DNA of 64,000 nucleotides from Vulcanimicrobiota bacterium (GTDB taxonomy: Bacteria > Vulcanimicrobiota > Vulcanimicrobiia > Vulcanimicrobiales > Vulcanimicrobiaceae). Both the position numbers and the translations under genes were made by a program. The stretch covers positions 1,021,760 through 1,085,759 of the forward strand of contig PLJL01000004.1 in assembly GCA_003140215.1 (NCBI GenBank). Reading direction: 5' to 3'. Within the stretch, counting starts at the first letter, position 1. The number at the start of each line of letters is the position of its first letter. The notes below the pieces were generated by a model. That model had not been told where the DNA came from. It made no database searches and saw only the letters and a list, made by a program, of their open reading frames with translations. Below are positions 25,547 to 34,195 of this stretch, piece after piece.

Positions 25547-26725
25547 ATGAGTAAGCGCGACGTCGCCATCCTCGGGACCGTGCTGGCCGGCGCCGCCGCG
25601 GGAGCGTTGCTCGCGGCGCGCGAGGCGCGCCGAGTGCGACGCAAGCACGATGCACCGGTGCTGCAGCTGCGCTTGGCGCCCGCGAGTGGCTACGAGCGAT
25701 CGACGGCGCTCGTGCCCGTCGCGCCGCCGGCGCTCGCGCCGAGCCGGATCGTTACCTACGAAGCTGCTCCCGCGCGCTCGCGCCGGCGGCCTCTGCGCGG
25801 AATCGGCGTCAGCCTCGCCCTCATCGGATTGGTGCTCGTGGGCCTGGCCTTCGCGCGGCCGCAGATCACCGCCCTCGCCGCTCCCTCCGACGCCTATCCC
25901 GGCACGACCGCGCTGATTTCGTATGCGAGCAGCGGTCTGGGCTCGCTCTCCTACGATCTCGACGCGTCGTCAAATGCTGCGGCGAGGGCGTTGACTGCGC
26001 GCACCGGCACGATCGCGGTGCCGATCTCGCAGCGCGACGTCGCACACGACATCTTCGTGACGGTGCGCGCTGCCGGACCGTTCGGCGGCGACGTGCGGAT
26101 GGCGCGCATCAACGTCCTCGCGCGGCCGCTCGCGGTCGTGCGCGTCGTACGCTCTACCCCAGTCCGCATCGACGCGCTCAGCCTTTCCTCGACCGCGGCG
26201 GTGAGCGGGGACGAGATCGTCGCCCGGTACCGTTCGAATGCGACGGCGGGGACCGTCGCGCTGCGCGACGCGCGCGGCGGTCTGTGGCAGAGCGAGCCGC
26301 TGAGCACGAGCGGAGCGACGCAGCTGCGAGCCCCTGCGGTGGAGCATGACACGCCGTTCATCGTCGTGTTGCACGTACAGCGCAACGGCGAGTCGATCGA
26401 AGCCAGCGCCGGGATCGTGGTGACGCGGATGTCGCCGGCGCCGCAGTCGTCGGCGCCCGCCGCCGTAGGGGCTCGCGTCGTGGCGCCGAGCGGCGGGCTG
26501 TGGCGAACCGAGGTGAAGCCGGCGTGGACCGACACGGTGATCGTGCTGATGGCTCACGACGGAACCCAACTACGGCGTTTGACGCCCCCCGCCGGCACGG
26601 CCGAACTGCGGATGCCGCAGGTCTCGACCCCGCAGTCCTACGTGGTCTCGGTGAGCCACCGCACCGGCACCGGCCGCGAAACGCTCATCCAGCCGATCCT
26701 CGTGGTCCCCGCACCGTCCCGCTAG
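25547..26725 (+). CDS. Hypothetical protein with two N-terminal transmembrane helices
   Basis: 392 residues from ATG 25547; an in-frame start at 25475 is less likely because it overlaps the divergent promoter region. Hydrophobic helices at about residues 6-24 and 82-103 (VSLALIGLVLVGLAFARPQI) flank a basic Arg-rich loop. The remaining 290 residues are beta-rich, with Ig- or bacterial-surface-like repeats (LSSTAAVSGDEIVARYRSNA, then IVVLHVQRNGESIEA and YVVSVSHRTGTGRETLIQ). No catalytic motif or known family was recognised. Probably an envelope protein. Confidence 0.65.
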   Translation: MSKRDVAILGTVLAGAAAGALLAAREARRVRRKHDAPVLQLRLAPASGYERSTALVPVAPPALAPSRIVTYEAAPARSRRRPLRGIGVSLALIGLVLVGLAFARPQITALAAPSDAYPGTTALISYASSGLGSLSYDLDASSNAAARALTARTGTIAVPISQRDVAHDIFVTVRAAGPFGGDVRMARINVLARPLAVVRVVRSTPVRIDALSLSSTAAVSGDEIVARYRSNATAGTVALRDARGGLWQSEPLSTSGATQLRAPAVEHDTPFIVVLHVQRNGESIEASAGIVVTRMSPAPQSSAPAAVGARVVAPSGGLWRTEVKPAWTDTVIVLMAHDGTQLRRLTPPAGTAELRMPQVSTPQSYVVSVSHRTGTGRETLIQPILVVPAPSR

Positions 26726-26770
26726 GCCCGAGGGCGTAACCGTAGCAGGGCCGGCCGCCACTCTGTGGCG

Positions 26771-28051
26771 CTACGAAACTTCCTCGTGGTGAGTGACACG
26801 CTGCGTCGAAGGTCCCTCGGCCGATATCTGACGGGATCCTGAAAACAGCGGCACGGTGCGAAACTGGTCATCGATGACCGCGGCGATGCGCTCCGGCACG
26901 GCGGCTTTCTTGACCGGCCACTCGTCGCGCATTCGCTCGACCATCGCGAGCGTGGTCGCGCGAACGAGCCGGGACGAGACCTGAACCCGCTCGGCCATGT
27001 GCTCGAACTGTTCGATCGTCACGCGTGAGAAGTCACGGGCCGACCCCAGCGCCAAGCCCGTTTCGCTGTGTCCGAGGTATGCCTTCGTGCAGACGTAGTC
27101 GTACGCGGGCGCCAACGCCGGCGTGCGGCCGTCGCGGTAGATCACCGACCAGTTCTTCAAGTGCATGTCGTTGTTCGCGATAGCGATGTTGAACACGAGC
27201 CGGTTGATGAAGTCGATCAGCGCGTCGTTGCCCATTACCCGATACACTGTGCCGCAGATGTGGGCAAAGGCGTAATTGTCGTATTTCGCGCTGGGCTTCT
27301 GGCGGAAAATCTGGTTGAAGTCTTCGGTGTGAACGCGCGTTCCGTTGTCGCCGCGGTCGAAGCGCGCAATCGCGAGCGCCTCGCCGCGCAGAGACGACGC
27401 TTCGTCGGGGAGTCCTTCGATGCGGTCGAGGGCGACGAGCCGTATCGGCGGCACCTCGATGCCGACCGCGGCCGCGTACCGAAGCATCGCATACTCGTTT
27501 TCCGGAACTCCTACGAGGTGACGCGACGGCAACTTGACGATGGCGTGTCCGTCACGTCCCTGCGCCGGTATCGTGAGGCCGCCGTAAGCGTTATCGATCG
27601 CGCTGAACTTCAACTGAACGCCGGCGAGGGAAAAGCGCAGGAGCTCTTTGGCCGGCGGCTCGATCTCCGGTCCCCCGGCACTTTTCGGAGGCAGCGCACG
27701 CCCGAGCGGATCGTGGACGGTCGCGGCGCCCGGCAAATCGTCGCCGGTCACCCAGAGGAGCCCGAACTCGTCCGAGTTCGCGATGCCTGCGCGGTGCGCG
27801 ACATATCGACGCAAATCGCCTTCGGGAAGCAAGTTCGCGAAGAACGCCGGCACTTCGCTGCGTGAGGATTCCTTCGCGCGCCGTACACGTCCGTACGCAT
27901 CCAAGAAACCGAGGCTGAGAGTCGATCTTTGCGGATCCTCGGCGTAGTCGGTGCTGAAATGGAATGCCGTCGTGTCTCCGGGAAGCCTCGTCAGAGATCC
28001 GATTGGACGCCCGTGGAGACGCACTTCGAGAATCGTCGGAAGACTCGACAT
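26771..28051 (-). CDS. hipA: HipA-family Ser/Thr kinase toxin
   Basis: 426 residues from ATG 28051, which overlaps the hipB stop as TGATG; a GTG three bases earlier is the alternative. The N-terminal subdomain (LHGRPIGSLTRL, then ANLLPEGDLRRYVA) and the kinase core are complete: FSLAGVQLKFSA for nucleotide binding, catalytic loop IANNDMHLKNWS with Asp295, and PAYDYV in place of DFG. HipA of E. coli phosphorylates glutamyl-tRNA synthetase and causes dormancy; HipT-like relatives use other synthetases. Length fits full HipA. Its target here is unknown. It is neutralised by the cotranscribed HipB. Confidence 0.95.
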   Translation of the reverse strand: MSSLPTILEVRLHGRPIGSLTRLPGDTTAFHFSTDYAEDPQRSTLSLGFLDAYGRVRRAKESSRSEVPAFFANLLPEGDLRRYVAHRAGIANSDEFGLLWVTGDDLPGAATVHDPLGRALPPKSAGGPEIEPPAKELLRFSLAGVQLKFSAIDNAYGGLTIPAQGRDGHAIVKLPSRHLVGVPENEYAMLRYAAAVGIEVPPIRLVALDRIEGLPDEASSLRGEALAIARFDRGDNGTRVHTEDFNQIFRQKPSAKYDNYAFAHICGTVYRVMGNDALIDFINRLVFNIAIANNDMHLKNWSVIYRDGRTPALAPAYDYVCTKAYLGHSETGLALGSARDFSRVTIEQFEHMAERVQVSSRLVRATTLAMVERMRDEWPVKKAAVPERIAAVIDDQFRTVPLFSGSRQISAEGPSTQRVTHHEEVS

Positions 28052-28335
28052 CACCAGCGATCGCCCGTGAGCGGGGGCGCGTCGTCATCGATGCCGAGGT
28101 GCAGGGTCGCGTCCACCGCCTGGACCCGCTCGCGCGGGACCAGCATGATCTCGAGTTCCAGTGCCCGGGCGAGCTCCAGGGCGGTGCTCCAGCGGGTTTC
28201 CCGGTCGCCCCGTTCGACCGCCGCAATGTAGCTCTGGGTCATGCCCAGGCGCCGCCCGAGCGCAGCCTGGGTCAGACCCAGCTCGTGTCGCCGACGCTTG
28301 AGCGCTTGCCCTAGAGTCCCCGCCAATACTTCCAT
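28051..28335 (-). CDS. hipB: HipB-type antitoxin (XRE helix-turn-helix)
   Basis: 94 residues. A Cro/C1-type helix-turn-helix lies at about 8-62 (TLGQALKRRRHELGLTQAAL, RLGMTQSYIAAVERGDRETRWSTALELARAL). It binds HipA and represses the operon in known systems. The ATG lies only seven bases after a perfect -10 box on an AT-rich island, so its mRNA may have no 5' leader. The last 30 residues, rich in Asp, are the probable HipA contact. Confidence 0.93.
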   Translation of the reverse strand: MEVLAGTLGQALKRRRHELGLTQAALGRRLGMTQSYIAAVERGDRETRWSTALELARALELEIMLVPRERVQAVDATLHLGIDDDAPPLTGDRW

Positions 28336-28342
28336 CAGTTAA

Positions 28343-28348
28343 ATTATA
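28343..28348 (-). promoter_or_regulatory. -10 box (TATAAT) of the hipBA operon
   Basis: Consensus TATAAT on the minus strand in the only strongly AT-rich spot nearby, ending seven bases before the hipB ATG. A matching -35 is poor (TTGTTC lies only 13 bases upstream). Half-sites around CCTAATATGG may form the HipB operator. The predicted start site falls at or next to the ATG. Confidence 0.6.
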
Positions 28349-28426
28349 CCATATTAGGACTGAACAAGCGGCGAAGCGGTGATGCTCGGTTGCCTATCCA
28401 GACCGACCCGAGCGCGCGTTCTTCGC

Positions 28427-28456
28427 TTGACGCGCGCGGTGGGGTTCTGGTACGGT
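28427..28456 (+). promoter_or_regulatory. Promoter of the metY-metX operon
   Basis: TTGACG (28427-28432), an 18-base spacer and TACGGT (28451-28456). The leader ORF begins eight bases after the -10, so transcription should start at or within two bases of its ATG. Confidence 0.65.
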
Positions 28457-28464
28457 GGCCCGAC

Positions 28465-28539
28465 ATGAACGGACGCTGTATGGCGATTATGGCGATGTGT
28501 GCCTCCCGCGAGGGACGGTGTAGATCGTCGTCGCCCTGA
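28465..28539 (+). CDS. Met/Cys-rich attenuator leader peptide of metYX
   Basis: 24 codons: it opens MNGRCMAIMAMC, with Met at positions 1, 6, 9 and 11 and Cys at 5, 12 and 19, and ends in SSSP. This density of Met and Cys is far above chance for such a GC-rich genome and fits control of sulfur amino acid genes. No ribosome site precedes the ATG and the promoter -10 is eight bases away, so translation would be leaderless. Within the ORF, TCCC-GCGA-GGGA can form a small hairpin, or GCGAGGG (28508-28514) can pair with CCCTCGC (28565-28571) of the terminator. Function is inferred; no homologue is known to me. Confidence 0.7.
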   Translation: MNGRCMAIMAMCASREGRCRSSSP

Positions 28540-28562
28540 CCAGGCGGACGACAGACTACAGC

Positions 28563-28590
28563 GGCCCTCGCCACTCGGCGGGGGCCTTTT
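28563..28590 (+). terminator. Attenuator terminator in the metYX leader
   Basis: Stem GGCCCTCGCC / GGCGGGGGCC (10 bp with one G-U), loop ACTC, followed by TTTTCGTTT. It sits between the leader ORF and metY; its 5' arm is complementary to 28508-28514 in the leader ORF, the expected antiterminator. Confidence 0.8.
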
Positions 28591-28639
28591 CGTTTCCCAC
28601 CACCCTCTGCGCTCGACGCATTCGTGAAGGAGACCCACG

Positions 28640-29934
<1,295 letters not shown>

Positions 29935-29938
<4 letters not shown>

Positions 29939-31032
29939 CCAGCCTGGCCCAGGGTGACATTGGGGCAGTAGTGGAGCGCGACGTCGAGATCGGCGCGCTC
30001 GAGCTGGCATCGGGCGAAACGCTCCCCGACGTCGTGCAGCGCGTCACGCGCTATGGGTGCGAACCGCTGCCCGACGGGTCGAACGTGGTGTTCGTGCCGC
30101 ACGCGCTGAGCGGCTCGTCGCGCGTCCTCGAATGGTGGGACGGGATCGCCGGCGCCGGCGGACTGTTCGACACGGCGCAGTGGTGCGTCGTCGGGATCAA
30201 CGTGCTCGGTGGTTGCTACGGTTCGACCGGGCCGTCGTCGCTCGCGCCGGACGGGCGGCGCTGGGGGCCGCGCTTCCCCGTCGTCACCATCGCGGACATC
30301 GTCGAGGCGGAACGGGGCGCGCTGCTGGAGATCGGGATCGAGCGTTTCGCGACCGTTATCAGCGGCTCGCTGGGCGGGCAGCAGGCGCTGCAGTGGGCGC
30401 GCGCGCACCCCGACCTCGTCGGCCAGGCGATCGTCGTCGGGACGTTCGACCATCTGCGCGCACAAGGGATTGCGCAAAACGGCGTCGCGCGCGATGCGAT
30501 TCGGCTCGACCCGCGGTTCGAGGGCGGTTGGTACGAGGAGCCGCCCATCGACGGGTTGCGGCTGGCGCGTGCGATCGCGACCCTGACGTACAAGAGCGAG
30601 GATCTGTTCGAGCGGCGCTACGGGAACCGAGCCGATCGCGCGGGCGGCGATCCGTCGCGCTCGCTCGACGCGCGCTTCGACGTCGAGGGGTATCTTGCGC
30701 ACCAAGGCGATGTCTTCGTGCGGCGGTTCGACGCCAACAGCTACATCACGCTGACCCGGGCGATGGATTTGTTCGACTTGCGCGGGCGCGAGCGGCCGGC
30801 CGGGCGGACGCGGCTCACCTTCGTCGGCATCGAAGGCGATCAGCTCTACTCGCCGCAGTTCGTGTGGAGTTGCGCGGCGCGCTGGGCCGAGGCCGGCTGG
30901 GATTCCGAATACCGGCACTTGGAGAGCGACCACGGCCACGACGGATTCCTCGCGCACCCCCAAACATTGGCTGCGGTGTTGCGCGAAGGGCTCGAAACTG
31001 CGCGTCCCCCCGGCACGTTGAAGGGCTCGTGA
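29935..31032 (+). CDS. metX: Homoserine O-acetyltransferase
   Basis: 365 residues, GTG overlapping the metY stop. Alpha/beta-hydrolase fold with HALSGSSRVLEWWDG, NVLGGCYGSTGPSS (the conserved GxxxGS-type loop), nucleophile elbow SGSLGGQQALQWA, Asp in GIEGDQLYSP and His in DHGHDGFLAHP. The catalytic triad is intact. Acetyl-CoA is the usual donor, but a succinyl-CoA preference cannot be excluded from sequence alone. It supplies MetY with O-acetylhomoserine. The next gene overlaps its stop. Confidence 0.93.
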
Positions 31033-32036
31033 CCGAACGCGTTTTTCAGACCGCCCGGCACACGAGCACGTATCTCGAGAGCGGGCCGCCGGAGGGACCG
31101 CTCATGATCTTCGTGCACGGCTGGCCGGCGTTGTCGATCATGTGGCGCGCGCAGCTCGGGCATTTCGGCGCGCTGGGGTACCGCTGCGTTGCGCCGGACA
31201 TGCGTGGCTACGGCGGCTCGAGCGTGCCGGCGCGTGCGGAGGACTATGCGCTCGAGGCGATCGTCGAAGACATGGTCGAGCTGCAGCGCGGGCTCGGAGC
31301 CGAGCGCGCGATTTGGGTCGGCCACGACTGGGGCGGTCCGGTCGTCTGGGCGCTGGCGGGGCATCATCCCGAGCTGTGCCGCGGCGCGGTGAGCTTGTGC
31401 GTCCCGTATTTCGCGCGAGGTTTCGCGCCGGATACGCTCGTGCCGCTGGTCGACCGCACGATCTACCCCGAACCAAAGTATCCCGCCGGTCAATGGGACT
31501 ACCAGCTGTTCTACCAGACGTCGTTCGAGGCGGCGACCGCGGCGTTCGAAGCCGATCTGCCGGCCACGTTCAAGGCGTTGTTTCGGCGTGGCGACGTGCG
31601 GGAGAAGGGCCGGCCCGCGCTCACAGCGCGGATCAATCGTGACGGCGGCTGGTTCGGCGGCGCCGGGCGCGCGCCCGATCTTCCCCGCGACCCTGCGGTC
31701 CTTTCGGAGGACGATCTGGCGCGCTACGTCGCCGCGTTCGAGCGGACGGGATTCTGGGGAGCCGACGCCTGGTACGTCAATCCCGCGCGCAACATGGACT
31801 ATGCGGCCCGCGCGCTTGACGGCGGGACGCTGCACTTGCCGGTGCTGTTCCTGCACGCCGCCTACGATGCCATCTGCGAAACGGTCGACTCGCGCATGGC
31901 CGAACCGATGCGCCGCGATTGCCGCGATCTCACCGAGCACGTTCTCGAGACCGGGCACTGGATGGCGGCCGAGCAGCCCGCGCAGGTCAATGCGGCGCTC
32001 GAGACCTGGCTCGCCGCGAAACACAAGGCTTGGTAA
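31029..32036 (+). CDS. Alpha/beta hydrolase, epoxide hydrolase type
   Basis: 335 residues from GTG 31029, overlapping the metX stop (GTGA). Motifs: MIFVHGWPALSIMWRAQ (HGxP oxyanion region), VGHDWGGPVVWALAGHHPE (nucleophile Asp in the epoxide hydrolase elbow), AAYDAIC for the acid and TGHWMAAEQP with the catalytic His. The cap domain around DQLFYQTSFEAA holds Tyr residues that may open epoxides. Substrate unknown; its place behind metYX suggests cotranscription rather than shared chemistry. Confidence 0.85.
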   Translation: MTERVFQTARHTSTYLESGPPEGPLMIFVHGWPALSIMWRAQLGHFGALGYRCVAPDMRGYGGSSVPARAEDYALEAIVEDMVELQRGLGAERAIWVGHDWGGPVVWALAGHHPELCRGAVSLCVPYFARGFAPDTLVPLVDRTIYPEPKYPAGQWDYQLFYQTSFEAATAAFEADLPATFKALFRRGDVREKGRPALTARINRDGGWFGGAGRAPDLPRDPAVLSEDDLARYVAAFERTGFWGADAWYVNPARNMDYAARALDGGTLHLPVLFLHAAYDAICETVDSRMAEPMRRDCRDLTEHVLETGHWMAAEQPAQVNAALETWLAAKHKAW

Positions 32037-32041
32037 ACCTC

Positions 32042-32070
32042 TTGCGCCGGCGCCTCAGGCATGGTAGGGT
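32042..32070 (+). promoter_or_regulatory. Promoter of the hom leader
   Basis: TTGCGC (32042-32047), a 17-base spacer and TAGGGT (32065-32070), nine bases before the leader ATG. The start site is predicted two or three bases before the ATG. The match to consensus is modest, but the geometry equals that of the other leaders here. Confidence 0.5.
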
Positions 32071-32079
32071 CGTCCAACG

Positions 32080-32160
32080 ATGGCCGCGATCAGCATGATC
32101 ACGACGACGACGATCACGACTACCCTCGGCGAGGGCAGGTCTGGATTGACGTCGGCGTAA
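32080..32160 (+). CDS. thrL: Thr/Ile attenuator leader peptide of hom
   Basis: 26 codons: MAAISMITTTTITTTLGEG and a short tail. Threonine fills eight positions (codons 8-11, 13-15 and 24) and isoleucine three, close in style to ThrL of E. coli. It precedes the homoserine dehydrogenase gene, the branch enzyme for threonine and isoleucine. CCCTC-GGC-GAGGG inside the ORF (32123-32135) forms the protective hairpin, while GGCGAGGGC (32128-32136) is exactly complementary to GCCCTCGCC (32186-32194) in the terminator. No ribosome site, so probably leaderless translation. Confidence 0.88.
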   Translation: MAAISMITTTTITTTLGEGRSGLTSA

Positions 32161-32183
32161 CGCAGCCGACTAGAAACAGATCG

Positions 32184-32214
32184 AGGCCCTCGCCGCTGCG
32201 GCGAGGGCCTTTTT
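32184..32214 (+). terminator. Attenuator terminator upstream of hom
   Basis: Near-perfect hairpin, arms AGGCCCTCGCCGC and GCGGCGAGGGCCT, with a TTTTT tail, between the leader ORF and hom. The 5' arm can pair instead with the leader ORF. Confidence 0.88.
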
Positions 32215-32249
32215 CATTCCCTCGCCCGTTCTTACCGATACTCTAGACC

Positions 32250-33449
32250 ATGGAGGCCCCAGTGCAGGCTCTACCGCGCGTCCTCTGCTCGTCCGAAGCG
32301 TCATCCCCCGCGATGCCGCCCACGACCACGCGCGCGCAGGGCGTCGGCCTGCTGGGTTGCGGCACCGTCGGATCGGGCGTCGCGCGCCGCCTGCTGGCTT
32401 CGCATCCCGGGCTGATCCGCGCGATCGCGGTCCGCGATCCGCGCAAGCCGCGCGACGTGGCCTGGGACGATTTCGCGAGCGACGCCTTCGACGTCGTCGA
32501 CGATCCCGGGGTGCGGGTCGTGGTGGAGTGTATCGGCGGCCTGGGGCTGGCACGCGAGCTGGTCCTGCGCGCGATCGCGCGCGGTAAGGACGTGGTCACC
32601 GCCAACAAGGATCTCATCGCGACCGAAGGACCGTGGCTGGCGGCCTTCGCGGCGCGCACCGGGGCGTCGCTGCGTTACGAAGCCGCGGTAGGCGGGGCGA
32701 TACCGATCGTGCGCGCGCTGCACGGTTCGCTCGCCAACGAGGACGTCATCGAGATCGGCGGCGTTCTCAACGGCACGACCAATTTCGTCCTCGACGCGAT
32801 GGAAGCCGGCGCGGAGTACGCCGACGCGCTCGCCGAAGCGCAGCGGCTCGGCTTCGCGGAGGCCGATCCGCGCAGCGACGTCGACGGACACGACGCCGCG
32901 CACAAGCTCGCGATCCTCGCCGGCCTCGCTTTCCGCCGGCCCTCCGTCTCGCCGGCGCTGGCGCGGCGGGGAATCGGTGCGATCTCACGCGACGACGTGC
33001 GCGCGGGCGCCGAGCGCGGATTGCGGTTGAAGCTCGTCGCCGTCGCTCGGCGCGCCGGTGATGCGATCGAAGCGGGCGTGACGCCCGCGTACGTCGCCGA
33101 CGACCATCCGTTTGCGCGGGCGCGCGGCGCAGAGAACGTCGTGCGCGTGCTCGGGCGCGGTTGCGGCACGCTGGTGTTTTCGGGCGCGGGCGCGGGCGGC
33201 GACGCCACCGCGTCTTCGGTGGTCGCCGACGTGCTCGCAGCGCTGAGCGAGCGCGAGCGCTTGGTCGCATTCAACGGGGCCGACCTCGTAGCGCGGCCGT
33301 TGCGCATCCCGCTGCTGGTGCGTTTTGCCGAGGGCAGCGTGATCACCAGCGATGCGGTTTCGCTCGACGCCATGGAAGCAGCTGCTCGCGGGTTCGGCGG
33401 CCGGGGCGTGGTGCGGTCGGTCATTCCGGTCTGGCGCGACGCCGCGTAG
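32250..33449 (+). CDS. hom: Homoserine dehydrogenase
   Basis: 399 residues from ATG 32250; a later ATG at 32313 is possible since neither has a strong ribosome site. NAD(P) motif VGLLGCGTVGSGVARRLL, catalytic-region ANKDLIATEG, the signature GGVLNGTTNFVLDAM and EADPRSDVDGHDAAHKLAILAG with the active-site Lys. It reduces aspartate semialdehyde to homoserine for Thr, Ile and Met. The chain stops after the catalytic domain with no clear C-terminal ACT domain, so product control may rest on the Thr/Ile attenuator upstream. It lies next to metYX, which use its product. Confidence 0.95.
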   Translation: MEAPVQALPRVLCSSEASSPAMPPTTTRAQGVGLLGCGTVGSGVARRLLASHPGLIRAIAVRDPRKPRDVAWDDFASDAFDVVDDPGVRVVVECIGGLGLARELVLRAIARGKDVVTANKDLIATEGPWLAAFAARTGASLRYEAAVGGAIPIVRALHGSLANEDVIEIGGVLNGTTNFVLDAMEAGAEYADALAEAQRLGFAEADPRSDVDGHDAAHKLAILAGLAFRRPSVSPALARRGIGAISRDDVRAGAERGLRLKLVAVARRAGDAIEAGVTPAYVADDHPFARARGAENVVRVLGRGCGTLVFSGAGAGGDATASSVVADVLAALSERERLVAFNGADLVARPLRIPLLVRFAEGSVITSDAVSLDAMEAAARGFGGRGVVRSVIPVWRDAA

Positions 33450-33526
33450 CCGTGTGATGTTCGTCTCCGCTCGAAAACGGGAATAAGGCAAGTTACACCG
33501 GGGCGGAACGAAAGGACTACGAAGCG

Positions 33527-34192
33527 ATGAAGCGCCACACCGCGACGCGCGGGTTGGCGGCGCTGGCGCTCGGCACCGCATTGTGCGCGACTGCCGGCGC
33601 GCCGGGCACCGCCGCAGCAGACTCGATCCCCAGCGCGGGACGCCTGCTGGCGCTCGTCTGCACCGGCGACACGGGACTCGACTCGTACACGGTACCGGTG
33701 CACATCGACGTGCGCGTGCGCAAGGTCTTCACCTTTCACCTGGGCCTCAACGGGATGGAGTACTTCAAGCGGCCCAACAAGCTGGCGCTGGAGATGCCGC
33801 GGATCCCCGACCAATCGCGCAAAGTCTTCGGCGAGCTCGGCACGCCGTTGAGCTGGCCCGCGCAGTACGACATGAACGTCGCCGGAACGACGGTCGCCGA
33901 CGGCCGCACGACCTACCATTTGCGCGGCGTCCCCAAGCGCGCCGGTAACGTCGACGAGATGCTGGTCGATCTCGACGGTGATCCGGCAGCGCCCATGCAC
34001 GTGCAGTGGCTGATGCACGACCGCAGCACGATCGCGATGACGCTGCGCTCCGCGTTCGACGGGACGCACGAGTTGCCCAAGCACGCCGACCTCGACCTGG
34101 TGGCCGGCGGTTACAAGATTCACGCGGCGATCGACTACGGCGCCTACACGGTGAACGAAGCCGTCGCCGACTCGGTGTTCACCGGCGTCTGA
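33527..34192 (+). CDS. Exported protein of unknown function (LolA-like appearance)
   Basis: 221 residues with a signal peptide (TRGLAALALGTALCATAGAP, cleavage near AAADS), behind GGAACGAAAGGAC. The mature part has beta strands, e.g. DVRVRKVFTFHLGLNGMEYF, TYHLRGVPKRAGNVDEMLVD, HVQWLMHDRSTIAMTL, arranged as in outer-membrane lipoprotein carrier proteins, where hydrophobic ligands sit in an unclosed barrel. The match is by pattern only. Convergent with the diguanylate cyclase. Periplasmic location is expected. Confidence 0.6.
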   Translation: MKRHTATRGLAALALGTALCATAGAPGTAAADSIPSAGRLLALVCTGDTGLDSYTVPVHIDVRVRKVFTFHLGLNGMEYFKRPNKLALEMPRIPDQSRKVFGELGTPLSWPAQYDMNVAGTTVADGRTTYHLRGVPKRAGNVDEMLVDLDGDPAAPMHVQWLMHDRSTIAMTLRSAFDGTHELPKHADLDLVAGGYKIHAAIDYGAYTVNEAVADSVFTGV

Positions 34193-34195
34193 CGG

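Noticed and set aside
28385..28639. SAM riboswitch before metY
   Set aside because: No kink-turn or SAM-I, SAM-II or SAM-IV core seen; the region is explained by a leader ORF and terminator.
30057..31028. Extension of the epoxide hydrolase frame across metX
   Set aside because: Arg/Ala-rich shadow of metX; the GTG at 31029 overlaps the metX stop.
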